A stretch of 49,054 nt of DNA from an uncultured Clostridia bacterium (GCA_944349635.1 CALVNH010000007.1:1-49054), one strand, 5' to 3'; counted from the stretch's first letter, positions 1 through 9,200 are shown. Numbers and translations are program-made. Notes: generated from the letters alone by a model not told the origin.

Positions 1-58
1 CGACCTGAGTCTGCCTGCGTTTTTACCCCCTGCCGGCGTTACCAAGGAAGTGTGCATA

Positions 59-87
59 TTGACACAATGCTATTCTTATGCTACATT
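59..87 (+). promoter_or_regulatory. Candidate sigma-A promoter for the lipoprotein gene
   Basis: A perfect TTGACA (59-64) is followed after 17 bases by TACATT (82-87). Transcription would start near 94, giving a leader of about 170 bases before the lipoprotein start at 265. The leader contains an intrinsic terminator, so this promoter and that terminator together look like an attenuated unit. The promoter is inferred from sequence alone. Confidence 0.5.
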
Positions 88-145
88 TACAACAGATGGA
101 AGATTTACAACACATTTTCACGCGCTGTAAACCCGTCTCCGAAAC

Positions 146-174
146 CGGGAGAGGACTACTCACCCGTTTTTTTT
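146..174 (+). terminator. Intrinsic terminator inside the leader (possible attenuator)
   Basis: Arm 146-153 (CGGG, A, GAG) pairs with 159-166 (CTC, A, CCCG) around a five-base loop with one A-A mismatch. Eight T residues follow directly (167-174). TCTCC at 136-140 could instead pair with GGAGA at 148-152, which would break the terminator, so an antiterminator is possible. A further hairpin (104-109 with 126-131) lies upstream. It may instead terminate a gene outside the window. I recognise no known riboswitch class here. Confidence 0.55.
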
Positions 175-264
175 ACTCATCGGAACGGTGTGACGCACGG
201 AGGACAATATCCGCCGCCGACGCGCACGAATATTGTGTAAACTTTCTGTTAAGGAGGTAGAATT

Positions 265-1365
265 ATGAAAAAGACTATCGGACTGATTGTATTGCTTATC
301 GCACTCTCGGTCTGTGTGGTGTCGCTTGCCGCCTGCGACCCCGGCAGCGGCAATCAGGCCACGCCGCAAAGCATTCAGTTCGAAGACAAGGACGGCGCGG
401 ACCGTTCGACTTACTGGGACCTCGGCACATTCCCGTACGGCACCGCCTATGAGGACATTTTGCCGACTTTCAAGGTCAACCTGTGTTATTCCGACGGCTC
501 GACAAAGGAACTTGCCGCGGGCGACTACACCGTCTCGTACAAGTTCGATATATGGGAAACTCCTCTTGCCGCCATACCCGCCGTGCCCAAAGGCGGGTTC
601 TATCAAATAGTGTTCGAGAAGGACAATTTTCAGGCGAGAATTGTTTTCATAATTGACAAAACCGCCCGACCCGGATGCGAATTGATTCTTAAAAGGAACG
701 CATGGAGTTACAATGAAACTCCGCCTAAAATGAGTGTGACCAACTACACTGCCACCGAGGATGCCGCTCCCTTATATTACGCCGTTCCCAAAAAAGTTTA
801 CGACGATCTTACCGACGTGCAAAAGGTCGAATATTGGAATCATCTGAATGACTCCGCCATTATGCTCGGCGATTACGCCAAAGGGCTCTCCGCCGGTCAG
901 TACTACGCGTTCGCCGTCGTTCCCGGCGACGACGTTGCCTACACCGAAACCCACACTCCGATTTCCGACGACGTGCTCTTCACCGTCAACAGAACTGCCA
1001 TATCCAAACCGTCGCCGAAAGTCGCCGATTCCGTGGTTTTGGATGACGGCAGCATAGTCGTGTACAGCAACGACGAAAACGCCGCATTCGATGTCATTCT
1101 GGAAAATTTGCGCTACGATGACCCCGAAACGGAAATCAGCAACATTACCTATGTGGTATCCATATCAGCCGAAAACAGCGGTGTTCCGCTTGAACTCGGC
1201 GTAGATTACAATTTCGGATACAGTCATCACAGCGAATACTATACGTTCTCGTTGTTCGGACACGGAGATTTCACGGTTACCATTGCACCCAACACAAACG
1301 GTTACTGCTGGGACGACGGTACCACTGACCCGGTCTCTTGCAGTTTCAAAGTCCTAAAACCGTAA
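265..1365 (+). CDS. Predicted exported lipoprotein of unknown function
   Basis: The 366-residue product starts with a lysine-rich n-region, a hydrophobic stretch (residues 5-20) and the lipobox LAAC (Cys24), followed by DPGSG. It should be exported, lipidated and held on the outer face of the membrane. The rest is rich in Asp, Thr and Tyr with alternating hydrophobic residues, as in beta-sandwich surface proteins. I cannot assign a named domain. The start is supported by AAGGAGGTAGAATT just upstream. It is monocistronic, with a candidate promoter and a terminator-bearing leader in front. Adhesion or ligand binding is possible but not shown. Confidence 0.8.
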   Translation: MKKTIGLIVLLIALSVCVVSLAACDPGSGNQATPQSIQFEDKDGADRSTYWDLGTFPYGTAYEDILPTFKVNLCYSDGSTKELAAGDYTVSYKFDIWETPLAAIPAVPKGGFYQIVFEKDNFQARIVFIIDKTARPGCELILKRNAWSYNETPPKMSVTNYTATEDAAPLYYAVPKKVYDDLTDVQKVEYWNHLNDSAIMLGDYAKGLSAGQYYAFAVVPGDDVAYTETHTPISDDVLFTVNRTAISKPSPKVADSVVLDDGSIVVYSNDENAAFDVILENLRYDDPETEISNITYVVSISAENSGVPLELGVDYNFGYSHHSEYYTFSLFGHGDFTVTIAPNTNGYCWDDGTTDPVSCSFKVLKP

Positions 1366-1780
1366 AAGAGCCTGAACAACAATACAGACAGACTGTTGCG
1401 GTTTTACAAACGAGGGGCATACGCAATTTGTCCAAACCGTCATAGAATGTGTGTCAGGCGGACTGCCCCGCGCACATGCAATTTCAGCGGTGCCCGAAAG
1501 CGGCGAGCTGGACCCGGCAGCCTTTCGTGCGGCTGCAACATTGTCGTCGACGCAGAATTCATGGGCGCGGAGTTGAAGTCGAATGCCTTTTCAATTCGAT
1601 GATATCTCTGCGCCTGTGCAAAATGTGCCCTGCTTGCCAAACGAATATCTCAGACGCAACTTTGCCGCTTTGAAGTGTTTTTTAACGGGTCAGGAAAAAC
1701 ACTTTGTTGAAAATACCGACGGGACTTGTGAAATCCACAAACGGAAAGACTTTCGTTTTATCCTATTCATAGCAATGAAA
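1366..1780. other. Intergenic stretch without a supported gene
   Basis: About 400 bases between the lipoprotein gene and the terminator shared with icd. Short open frames here have no Shine-Dalgarno site, atypical composition and no recognisable motif. I see only a weak possible hairpin (TAAAACCG near 1354 with CGGTTTTA near 1398) that might end the lipoprotein transcript. Confidence 0.4.
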
Positions 1781-1808
1781 AATCCGCCGCAAAAACGGCG
1801 GATTTTTT
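1781..1808 (-). terminator. Bidirectional intrinsic terminator downstream of icd
   Basis: A nine-base perfect stem (1781-1789 with 1796-1804) encloses a six-base loop. A runs on the left and T runs on the right give a U-tract in either direction. It lies about 60 bases past the icd stop, so it most likely ends the icd transcript on the minus strand. Confidence 0.85.
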
Positions 1809-1868
1809 GAAAACGGTTATGATTCCGCGCTTTCGAAAATCGTTTGCGCCTTACGCACGAAGCGTCGA

Positions 1869-3056
1869 TTACAGACGCGCGGCTATGGCTTCCAGGAATT
1901 CCCTGCTGTCAAGAGCCTTGACGGTCACGCCTTCGAGAGAGAACATCCCGGCGAGGTCTTTTGTCATTTCTCCGCTCTCTATGGTGTCGAGGGTGGCCTT
2001 TTCCAGCTTGTCGGCAAAAGCGGACAGCTCCTTGTTGCCGTCGAGTTCGCCGCGTTTGCGCAGAGCTCCCGTCCAGGCAAACAGCGTGGCAACGGAGTTG
2101 GTGGAAGTGCTCTCGCCCTTCTGATACTTGCGGAAATGCCTTGTCACGGTTCCGTGAGCCGCTTCGTACTCATAGGCACCCGTGGGCGAAACAAGCACGG
2201 AGGTCATCATGGCAAGCGAACCGAAAGCCGTTGCGACCATGTCGCTCATAACGTCGCCGTCGTAATTTTTGAGTGCCCAGATAAACCCGCCCTTGGAGCG
2301 CATAACGCGCGCGACGGCGTCGTCAATCAAGGTGTAGAAATACTCGATGCCGGCAGCCTCGAACTTTTCCTTGTACTCGTTGTCGTAAATCTCCTGGAAA
2401 ATGTCCTTGAAAGTGTGGTCGTAAATTTTGGAGATGGTATCCTTTGTGGAGAACCACAAATCGGTTTTGGTGTCGAGAGCGTAATTGAAGCAGCTTTTCG
2501 CAAAACTCCTGATGCTGGCATCGGTGTTGTGAATTGCCTGCAAAATGCCGCTCTTTTCGCCGAAATCGAACACGGTCTTTTTGTCATCGCCGCAACTGAG
2601 CTCGGCCTTGCCGCCCTTGACGGACAATTCCACACCCTTGTAGACGTCGCCGTAGGCGTGACGGGCAATGACAATGGGTGCCGTCCAGCCGGGGACAAGA
2701 GGCGTGATGCCTTTTACGAGCACGGGAGCACGGAACACGGTGCCGTCCATGAGAGCACGGATTGTGGCGTTGGGGCTTGCCCACATCTTTTTCAGACCGA
2801 ACTCCTCCACTCTGGCGGCGTTGGGGGTAATTGTGGCGCACTTGACGCCGACGCCGTATTTAAGGCACGCCTGCGCCGCTTCGACGGTGACTTTGTCGTC
2901 GGTGGCGTCGCGGTTTTCCAACGACAAATCGAAATAAACTGTTTTGAGGTCCACATAGGGAGTAATGAGAATTTCTTTCACCCACTTCCAGAGGATACGG
3001 GTCATTTCGTCTCCGTCCATTTCGACGAGAGGGGTTGTCATTTTGATTTTATCCAT
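1869..3056 (-). CDS. icd: NADP-dependent isocitrate dehydrogenase
   Basis: The 395-residue protein begins [18 protein letters not shown] and contains the '[19 protein letters not shown]' region. This is the homodimeric eukaryote-like (subfamily II) NADP-IDH family of about 400-410 residues. It also has the YDGDVMSDM and [15 protein letters not shown] active-site and cofactor segments. It oxidatively decarboxylates isocitrate to 2-oxoglutarate in the cytoplasm, supplying NADPH and the glutamate precursor. No other TCA gene is adjacent, so it is monocistronic. GAGGTGAATT precedes the start, a strong promoter lies at 3077-3105 and a terminator at 1781-1808. Codon choice is strongly biased to C-ending codons, as expected for high expression. 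Confidence 0.96.
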   Translation of the reverse strand: MDKIKMTTPLVEMDGDEMTRILWKWVKEILITPYVDLKTVYFDLSLENRDATDDKVTVEAAQACLKYGVGVKCATITPNAARVEEFGLKKMWASPNATIRALMDGTVFRAPVLVKGITPLVPGWTAPIVIARHAYGDVYKGVELSVKGGKAELSCGDDKKTVFDFGEKSGILQAIHNTDASIRSFAKSCFNYALDTKTDLWFSTKDTISKIYDHTFKDIFQEIYDNEYKEKFEAAGIEYFYTLIDDAVARVMRSKGGFIWALKNYDGDVMSDMVATAFGSLAMMTSVLVSPTGAYEYEAAHGTVTRHFRKYQKGESTSTNSVATLFAWTGALRKRGELDGNKELSAFADKLEKATLDTIESGEMTKDLAGMFSLEGVTVKALDSREFLEAIAARL

Positions 3057-3076
3057 AATTCACCTCACGGTGAAAA

Positions 3077-3105
3077 AGTATATCACAAAAGGCAGCGTTT
3101 GGCAA
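3077..3105 (-). promoter_or_regulatory. Promoter of icd
   Basis: On the minus strand TTGCCA (3105-3100) is separated by 17 bases from TATACT (3082-3077). It lies about 20 bases upstream of the icd start codon, with the ribosome-binding site between. Confidence 0.7.
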
Positions 3106-3317
3106 GAACTTCGACGGGCGACGGAAAAACAAGCCTAGAAAATGCAGGAAGCAATCTTCGAGAACCGACATCTTACCCGAAATTTTCCGCGGAAAATCTG
3201 CCCTTGAAACGCATCGGTTTTCGGGACGCGGAAAAAATGTGCTCTTTCCCGAAAAGCAAAATCATGACTGAACCCGATGTTTAACTTCGCTTTCTGCCTG
3301 ATAAAGCGCTCTTTGGT

Positions 3318-4442
3318 TTATTTACGTATTTTTCCGCCGTGTTTGTATCGCGAAAGAACCGCCGACTTGAATACGGTGACGGAGGATTTTTCCGCCTTGC
3401 GTCGCAACGCGTCCTTCACCTGGGCTTCCAAAAGTTCTCCGAACTCTATGCCGACGGGACGGAAAAGATAAAACGCCAGAGATCCCGGAATGGTGTTGAT
3501 TTCGTTGATGTAAACCTTGTTGCGGTTCTTGTCCACGAGAAAATCCACCCTCACGATTCCGTTCAACTCCAATTCGCGGTATACCCTCTCAGTGTTGGTT
3601 CTGACAACGGCGTTCAGATATCCTATGTCGGCGGGCACGACGTGACCGCCGCCGCTCATTTTTCCGTTGTCCATATATTTGTCCTCGAAAGTCAGCACGT
3701 CGCCAGCACCCAGGGGTTGTTCCGTTTCGGAAACGACAATTTCGTTGCCTCTGCGAAACGCGGCGCAGTTTACTTCCGTGAATTCGACTAGTTTTTCTTC
3801 CACAAGAATCTTGTCGTCGAAATGACAGGCGGTTTCCAACGCATCGGCAAGCCCTTCTCTGTCCTCTGCCACCCTGATGCCTATGCTGCTGCCCTGGCAG
3901 GCGGGCTTGACTATGAGCGGATAGTCGAGATAGGATTCAAGGTGCAACAGCAATTTTTCCCTGTCCTCCTCGAACTCCCTCCTGAAAACCACCGTATGCG
4001 ATATTACGTTCATCAACATGTTTTCGAATATGCATTTGGAGACCACCTTGTCCATGCCCACGGCAGAGCCCGTGACTCCCGAGGAGCAATACGTCAGGTT
4101 GTTGAAGTCCAAAACCCCTTGCAACACGCCGTTTTCGCCCTCGCCGCCGTGACAGCACAAAAAAGCCAAATCCGGTTTGAACTCTCTTTTGAGTTTGTTT
4201 TTCTTTACGGAGCAGAAAGTACCGTTAATCAGAACGGTTCTGGTGTGTTTTTCGGGACAAAAGGGCGTGAAAGCGTCCAACTCTCCGACGCCGTCGATGT
4301 AAAAGTCACCCTCGTAAAGATAAACCGGCTCCACGTCGTATTCGCTCTCCGAAAACTGCGCAAGAGTCTGCATGGCCGTAATTACGGAAATGTCGCTCTC
4401 CAATGACCTGCCGCCGAAAATCAAAGCTATTTTTACGCTCAT
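3318..4442 (-). CDS. ddl: D-alanine--D-alanine ligase
   Basis: ATP-grasp ligase of 374 residues that joins two D-alanines for the peptidoglycan stem peptide. Visible family marks are the N-terminal ALIFGGRSLESDIS, FLCCHGGEGENGVLQG, the ATP-binding PLIVKPACQGSSIG, and the C-terminal VDFLVD...YINEINTIPGS with the metal-binding Glu/Asn residues. I use the ATG at 4442 because it follows GGGGGGGTGCG. A TTG five codons upstream is less likely. It lies 49 bases after murF, the next enzyme of the pathway, in the same transcript. The product dipeptide is MurF's substrate. Confidence 0.94.
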   Translation of the reverse strand: MSVKIALIFGGRSLESDISVITAMQTLAQFSESEYDVEPVYLYEGDFYIDGVGELDAFTPFCPEKHTRTVLINGTFCSVKKNKLKREFKPDLAFLCCHGGEGENGVLQGVLDFNNLTYCSSGVTGSAVGMDKVVSKCIFENMLMNVISHTVVFRREFEEDREKLLLHLESYLDYPLIVKPACQGSSIGIRVAEDREGLADALETACHFDDKILVEEKLVEFTEVNCAAFRRGNEIVVSETEQPLGAGDVLTFEDKYMDNGKMSGGGHVVPADIGYLNAVVRTNTERVYRELELNGIVRVDFLVDKNRNKVYINEINTIPGSLAFYLFRPVGIEFGELLEAQVKDALRRKAEKSSVTVFKSAVLSRYKHGGKIRK

Positions 4443-4491
4443 CGCACCCCCCCACAATCCACAACGCCCGTTCTCGGCGCACCCTGTCGCC

Positions 4492-6084
4492 CTACTCGTC
4501 GTAACAATCGGGCAAATCGTTCAGGATGAGAAGAACGTCCCCGAGATGCAAAATTCCGTTGAACGCCCGCTCAGCCTCATCCAGGGAAGAAAAAACGTAG
4601 GTTTCTCCGCCGAATCCGCCTTCTTTCAATCCTCTGCCTATCGCCGCCGTCCTCTTTTTTCCGACCAGCATAACGACGTCCGCCGTGCGCGCCAACGCCG
4701 CACCGAGTTTGAAATTCTCCTCGTTTTCGGAGTCGCCGAGTTCCACCATTCCCGGCGTGAGCACCACTTTTCTTCCCGCAAACAGTTCCAGCACGTCGAG
4801 AGCCGCCGCCGCTCCGTCGGGATTCGCATTGAAACTGTCATCGATTATTTTTATGCCGTTTCCTTCTATAAGTTGCAGACGGTGAGGCGTGGGCTCCAAC
4901 TCGTAAACGGCGTTTCTGATTTGTTCGGGAGAGACACCCAATCTGTACGCCATTGCCGCCGCCAGAGTTATGTTGACAATGTTGCGCACGCCCAACAGCA
5001 CAGTGGAACACTCTATTTCCCTGCCGAACAGCGACAGCGTGAATACGCTTCCGTTTTCGCATACCGCAATGTCGGAACATCTCACGGGAGACGTTTCGCT
5101 CTCTCCCGCGAGAATGATGTTCATGTTCTTGTCGTCGCGCACTTTTTCATAGCGGATAAGCGCGTCGTTGACGACACAAACGCCGTCCTCGGAACGGATG
5201 TCCAGAACCCGCAATTTTTCGGCGGCAATGGCTTCCCTGCTTCCGAAGGTCTGAAGATGTTGCTCGTTTATCGCCGTGAGCACGGAATGGGTGGGCCGCA
5301 CTATTTTCATGAGCTTCTTTATATCCCCCGTTCTTCGCGCTCCCATTTCCGCGATGAAGACGTCGTGCGTGGAATCAAGATTTTTCACCGACTTCGCTAT
5401 GCCCATGGGAGTGTTGTAGCTTTCGGGAGTCGCAAGCACGCGGAACTTTTCGGAAAGCATGGCACAAAGAATGTTTTTCACGGAAGTTTTCCCGCAACTT
5501 CCGGTGACGGCGATTTTGATAAGGTCCGGCCTCGAAGCGAGAATTCTCGCGGCACGACGTTCGTACCGCGCGTTGTTTGCACGTTCGAAAACATTGATTG
5601 CCGCAAGCGTCGCCGCAAAAATCAAAGGATAAAACAGCGAAAGTCCGAAAAACGACAGATACCTCAGATACGAGTCCGCCGCATAACCGTTCACCGCCAT
5701 GAGGGCAAGCGTCACGCACGCAGTCGACACGCACGCCACGGCAAAAAACGCGCGGACGGCGCGTTTGGTGTAACGCAGCGGTTTCTTCTTTGCGGGCAAT
5801 TCCTCCACGAAATAGAGAGCCAGTTCCGCCACAAAGAAAAAAAGTCCCGTCAAAAAGCCCCAAAATACCCTTGACTGAACGAAATAGAATCCGCCCCACG
5901 CCGCTCCGAACACGGCAATGCACACCAAGTCGGTGAGATACGCCGTTCTCACGCGTTTTGCAGTGAATATTTCTTTCACTCTGTAGTTGTCCTGCTGAAC
6001 GGCGTACACGTATGGACGTGCCATAAAGAAGGCAACCGCAAACGTCAGCAATACGAAAAACCAATCCCCGCGCGCAAGAATCAT
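4492..6084 (-). CDS. murF: MurF-type Mur ligase with N-terminal membrane domain
   Basis: Residues about 190-530 carry the Mur ligase ATPase core: P-loop AVTGSCGKTS (near 192-201), ESYNTPMG, IAEMGARRTGDI and a C-terminal domain with DSFNANPDG. These match MurF, which adds D-Ala-D-Ala to UDP-MurNAc-tripeptide. The first ~165 residues are instead about five hydrophobic helices (roughly 8-26, 52-70, 74-94, 111-133, 141-163) where classical MurF has its UDP-substrate domain. The ATG at 6084 follows GGGAGGACGT; a longer frame to 6159 lacks such a site. It sits directly upstream of ddl, supporting a cell-wall role. Whether it uses a soluble or membrane-bound acceptor is open. Confidence 0.9.
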   Translation of the reverse strand: MILARGDWFFVLLTFAVAFFMARPYVYAVQQDNYRVKEIFTAKRVRTAYLTDLVCIAVFGAAWGGFYFVQSRVFWGFLTGLFFFVAELALYFVEELPAKKKPLRYTKRAVRAFFAVACVSTACVTLALMAVNGYAADSYLRYLSFFGLSLFYPLIFAATLAAINVFERANNARYERRAARILASRPDLIKIAVTGSCGKTSVKNILCAMLSEKFRVLATPESYNTPMGIAKSVKNLDSTHDVFIAEMGARRTGDIKKLMKIVRPTHSVLTAINEQHLQTFGSREAIAAEKLRVLDIRSEDGVCVVNDALIRYEKVRDDKNMNIILAGESETSPVRCSDIAVCENGSVFTLSLFGREIECSTVLLGVRNIVNITLAAAMAYRLGVSPEQIRNAVYELEPTPHRLQLIEGNGIKIIDDSFNANPDGAAAALDVLELFAGRKVVLTPGMVELGDSENEENFKLGAALARTADVVMLVGKKRTAAIGRGLKEGGFGGETYVFSSLDEAERAFNGILHLGDVLLILNDLPDCYDE

Positions 6085-6161
6085 ACGTCCTCCCGAACCG
6101 AGAAGCAAACTTAGGTTTTCCTTCTCATTCGGAACATTATATTGCGGAGTGCCGCGCAAGG

Positions 6162-6917
6162 TTACTTGCGCTCGGACAAACGCGACGGCCCTGCCTCACC
6201 TGCTACGGGGAAAACGCCGTTCAGAAAAGCACGGAACACCGTCAGGAAGTTGGCACTGTCTTCAAGGTACGCGAAATGTCCGCCTTTAAGCCAGAATACA
6301 TGGGAATCCGCAATGCCGCGGTTCAGTCTTTTTGCCATATACGGCGGAGTGTCCGTGTCGTTTTCTCCCCAAAACACGGCCACGGGACAACGGATTTTTT
6401 TGAGCAGGGGCGTCTGGTCGTAATTCACCACGTTGCAAAATGTGGCTTTCATGACGGGCGACAGCCTGCGGTAGTCCTCCGACCCTTTCAATCCGTTTCC
6501 GCCCAACTTTTTCAGCAGTTTGTGCAACGCAACTTTGACGTAATAGCCCGCCCCGCGCCTCGGTTTCAGTCCCGCGCTGTCGACAAGCGCGAGAGCTACG
6601 GTCTTTTCGGGGTGCTTTGCCGCGATTTCCATGGCAACCCGTCCTCCGAAACTGTGTCCCGCAAACACCGCCTTGCGCACACCGTTTTTCTCCATGATTT
6701 CCACCACGCCGTCGGCATAGTCGGAAACCGTCAAAGGGGTTTCGGGCTCTGGCGTTAGACCGAATCCGTAAAAGTCCACCAGAATGCCGTCGTATGAGTC
6801 TTTGAGATTTTCCGCGCAAAATAAAAAGGCGGAAGCGTCACCGCCCCAGCCGTGCAGATATATCACCGTCCTTTCCTCTTTTGCGTCGGAACACGCGGTT
6901 ATCGTTTTATAGTGCAA
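6162..6917 (-). CDS. Alpha/beta hydrolase
   Basis: A 251-residue cytoplasmic hydrolase of the alpha/beta fold. HGWGGD (oxyanion region) is near residue 22, the nucleophile elbow GHSFGG near 91, an acidic residue in WGENDTDTPP, and the catalytic His in GGHFAYLED near the C-terminus. The substrate cannot be told from sequence. It begins with TTG at 6917, just after AGGAGG, which overlaps the rimI stop region. Spacing is short but no better start exists. It sits between rimI and murF in the tsaE-to-ddl operon. Confidence 0.85.
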   Translation of the reverse strand: MHYKTITACSDAKEERTVIYLHGWGGDASAFLFCAENLKDSYDGILVDFYGFGLTPEPETPLTVSDYADGVVEIMEKNGVRKAVFAGHSFGGRVAMEIAAKHPEKTVALALVDSAGLKPRRGAGYYVKVALHKLLKKLGGNGLKGSEDYRRLSPVMKATFCNVVNYDQTPLLKKIRCPVAVFWGENDTDTPPYMAKRLNRGIADSHVFWLKGGHFAYLEDSANFLTVFRAFLNGVFPVAGEAGPSRLSERK

Positions 6918-6924
6918 GAGCCTC

Positions 6925-7356
6925 CTAGACGTCCAGCCACATCACCAGAGCGTCGTACATGTTGTTGTAGTACCTCTTACGTATTCCGGCCGCCTTGAAT
7001 CCGAACCCCTCGTACATGGATATTGCGGGCAGATTCGTGGTTTTAACTTCCAAAGTGACGTGTTTAACTCCCTTTTCGCGCGCTTTTGCCAGCAACGTCG
7101 CCATAAGGAATTTGCCTATTCCTCTGCCGCGTTCGCCCTTTTTCACTGCGATGTTGGTAATGTGAGCCTCGTCCAGCACGGTATGGAAACCGCCGTAACA
7201 AATCACCTCGTCGCCTCTCGTACCAACAATATATGTCGCGTCCTCGCAGTTGAGTTCGGGAATGAACATATTTTCCGTCCACGGCATGTCGAAAGCCTCT
7301 TTCTCGATTTCCGCCATCTGCCGCAGATGTTCGAATCGCAGGGGTTCAAATCTCAT
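6925..7356 (-). CDS. rimI: Ribosomal protein S18-alanine N-acetyltransferase
   Basis: A 143-residue GNAT acetyltransferase with the acetyl-CoA loop RGRGIG (near residue 76) and the ITNIAV and SMYEGFGF strands typical of RimI. RimI acetylates the N-terminal alanine of ribosomal protein S18. The first 11 bases overlap the end of tsaB, and GGAGAGG precedes the start. tsaE-tsaB-rimI is a classic gene order in Firmicutes, which supports the call over other GNAT enzymes. Confidence 0.9.
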   Translation of the reverse strand: MRFEPLRFEHLRQMAEIEKEAFDMPWTENMFIPELNCEDATYIVGTRGDEVICYGGFHTVLDEAHITNIAVKKGERGRGIGKFLMATLLAKAREKGVKHVTLEVKTTNLPAISMYEGFGFKAAGIRKRYYNNMYDALVMWLDV

Positions 7357-7930
7357 CTCTGTTCCTCTCCGCCTGCGACTTTCTCATATAATAAGGACGG
7401 AAAACATCCGTGAATTCGCCTCGCTCCGCCTTGCGAAGAGCTATTTCCGCAAAAACATCCGCCGTAGGTCCGAGAGGTGAAAACAGGAATTTCTCGCCCC
7501 TCTTTTCGGCTTGCGCGCGCTCCTCCGCCGTCAGGAAGAAATCCTCCCGCACAGACCCGTTCGTGCAATGTGCGGCATAAAGATTGCCATGCCCCGCTTC
7601 CACCGCGGCGGTGACGTCCTGTCTGCCGTGCGAGATTATCTCGAAAGCCGTGACGGCAATCCTTTTCGCGCCCGTGGCCTGGCAGAATGCCGTTGCCGTT
7701 GCGGCTCCTATTCTGATGCCCGTAAACGACCCCGGTCCCGTGACGAGAGCCACGGCGTCGACTGATGAAACGTCCGTGCCCGCTTCTTTCAGCACCGCGT
7801 CCGTGACGGACAGCAAAACCGCAGTATGTCCGCTTTTGCCGACGTCGAGAGAACGGACGGCTTTTCTGCCGTCCGCGACAAATACCACGGTCAGTATGTT
7901 GGAAGTGGTGTCAATGCAAAGACAATTCAT
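7346..7930 (-). CDS. tsaB: tRNA threonylcarbamoyladenosine biosynthesis protein TsaB
   Basis: A 194-residue member of the ASKHA-fold TsaB family. N-terminal LCIDTTSNILTVV, the SVDAVALVTGPGSFTGIRIG signature (about residues 57-76) and VEAGHGNLYAA are diagnostic. TsaB is the inactive Kae1-like partner of TsaD in the complex that makes t6A37 in ANN-decoding tRNAs. It follows the TsaE-containing fusion by 59 bases and overlaps rimI. The Shine-Dalgarno is weak, so translation may be coupled to the upstream gene. Confidence 0.92.
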   Translation of the reverse strand: MNCLCIDTTSNILTVVFVADGRKAVRSLDVGKSGHTAVLLSVTDAVLKEAGTDVSSVDAVALVTGPGSFTGIRIGAATATAFCQATGAKRIAVTAFEIISHGRQDVTAAVEAGHGNLYAAHCTNGSVREDFFLTAEERAQAEKRGEKFLFSPLGPTADVFAEIALRKAERGEFTDVFRPYYMRKSQAERNRDEI

Positions 7931-7989
7931 TTCAATCCGTCGGCGGACTGACGGGGAACCCGTTCGGACACCGTCGTGCTCCGTATCGT

Positions 7990-9138
7990 TCAGGCCTGCC
8001 CTTTCTCTATTGCGATTTTGGCAGGTGCCGTCCGCTCTTTTTTGATTTTTTCTTTTTTACCGTGCGGTTTGTGTTCCGCGCTGTCGGAAATCTCGAAAAT
8101 TCTGCAATTATCGTCCCCGCCGGTTATTTTGACATCTATGACGCGTCCTGTCAAGTTTTGAAGTTTATTCCATTCCACCACTTTGACGGCGTTTTGCGGA
8201 ATGGTCTCTTCGAAGCCCAGTTCTTCCGTTTCGCTTTCGTCCTCGATGCGGTACATATCAAGGTGATACAGAGGCAAACGCCCGTCCTCGTACACGTTCA
8301 TAACCGTAAACGTGGGGCTGGTAACCTCTTCCTCGACGCCCAGTGCCGCCGCAAGTCCTTTCGCGAACGTGGTCTTGCCCGCGCCCAAATCTCCCGAGAG
8401 CAACACGGTTTCTCCGCCTTTGAGTGTGTTTGCGACCTTCTTTGCCAGTTCGAAAGTCTCCTCTTCGCTGTCGCTCTCGTAAACACCCGACAATCTGTGA
8501 ATCAAAGATGAGCCCTCCCAATGCAGAATTGCGCTGAGTTTCTTGTAAAGCAGGAATGTAAGCAAAGACATTATCGCGCAACGGAGCAGGTTGAAAGGCA
8601 CGATTCCCAGACCGAGATAGAAAGCATAGAAAGTGTCTGCGGTTGCGTTGGGATAAAGTGCGCTGCACACTCCGACTATTGCGTTGAAATTTCCGCCGAA
8701 ATAGAGCTCCGTATAAAAATGAATGGAGATGAAGCGATTGACGACCACCGCGACGACAACCGTAAGAATCGTGCTCGCGGTCAATCCCAACGCCGCGTGC
8801 TTCTTATCCTTTTTGAACATGTAGATAAGCGACGCGGGCAATACTATGACTATGCCCAGCAACATATCGGTGAGTTCCCCGACAAACGCCGTACTCGTGA
8901 GCGGGAATTTCAAAAGGCACTTGAAAACCACGACGAGCACACCGGCAACCGGTCCCATGGAAAAGCCGGCAAGCAAGGCAGGCAGTTCGGAAAACTGCAT
9001 TTCCAAAAACGAGGGGAACATTATCGGCAGATTGAATTTGGCAAGGTACAGCGCAAAGGACAGCGCGGTGAGCAAAGCCAGTTTTGCGACGTAAGCCGCC
9101 GACATTCTGAAAGTGATTGTTTTGTTTCCGATTTGCAT
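7990..9138 (-). CDS. Riboflavin ECF transporter S component fused to TsaE ATPase
   Basis: A single uninterrupted frame of 382 residues. Residues 1-206 are hydrophobic helices with FPSFLEMQFSELPALLAGF and GPVAGVLVVVFKCLLK, marks of RibU, the substrate-binding subunit of ECF riboflavin transporters. After a linker (207-222), residues 223-352 are TsaE: Walker A SGDLGAGKTTFAKG (about 248-261), VTSPTFTVMNVYE, YHLDMYRI and VVEW. TsaE is the ATPase that drives t6A synthesis. A basic tail (353-382) follows. The start is ATG 9138 behind AAGGAGAAAGT; a longer frame would begin inside the riboswitch. An FMN riboswitch and terminator precede it, and tsaB-rimI follow. RibU's cytoplasmic C-terminus would place TsaE correctly. 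Confidence 0.9.
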   Translation of the reverse strand: MQIGNKTITFRMSAAYVAKLALLTALSFALYLAKFNLPIMFPSFLEMQFSELPALLAGFSMGPVAGVLVVVFKCLLKFPLTSTAFVGELTDMLLGIVIVLPASLIYMFKKDKKHAALGLTASTILTVVVAVVVNRFISIHFYTELYFGGNFNAIVGVCSALYPNATADTFYAFYLGLGIVPFNLLRCAIMSLLTFLLYKKLSAILHWEGSSLIHRLSGVYESDSEEETFELAKKVANTLKGGETVLLSGDLGAGKTTFAKGLAAALGVEEEVTSPTFTVMNVYEDGRLPLYHLDMYRIEDESETEELGFEETIPQNAVKVVEWNKLQNLTGRVIDVKITGGDDNCRIFEISDSAEHKPHGKKEKIKKERTAPAKIAIEKGQA

Positions 9139-9160
9139 ACTTTCTCCTTCCGGGGCCGAC

Positions 9161-9188
9161 AAAAAAGCCCCGATATACAAATCGGGGC
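9161..9188 (-). terminator. Riboswitch expression-platform terminator
   Basis: On the minus strand a perfect eight-base stem (9188-9181 with 9174-9167) with a six-base loop is followed by six U residues (9166-9161). It lies between the FMN aptamer and the ribU-tsaE start, as expected for transcriptional attenuation by FMN. Confidence 0.9.
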
Positions 9189-9200
9189 GCGAAAAACGAG

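Noticed and set aside
1583-1810. 75-codon plus-strand frame before the icd terminator
   Set aside because: It runs through the terminator hairpin, lacks a ribosome-binding site and has no recognisable sequence.
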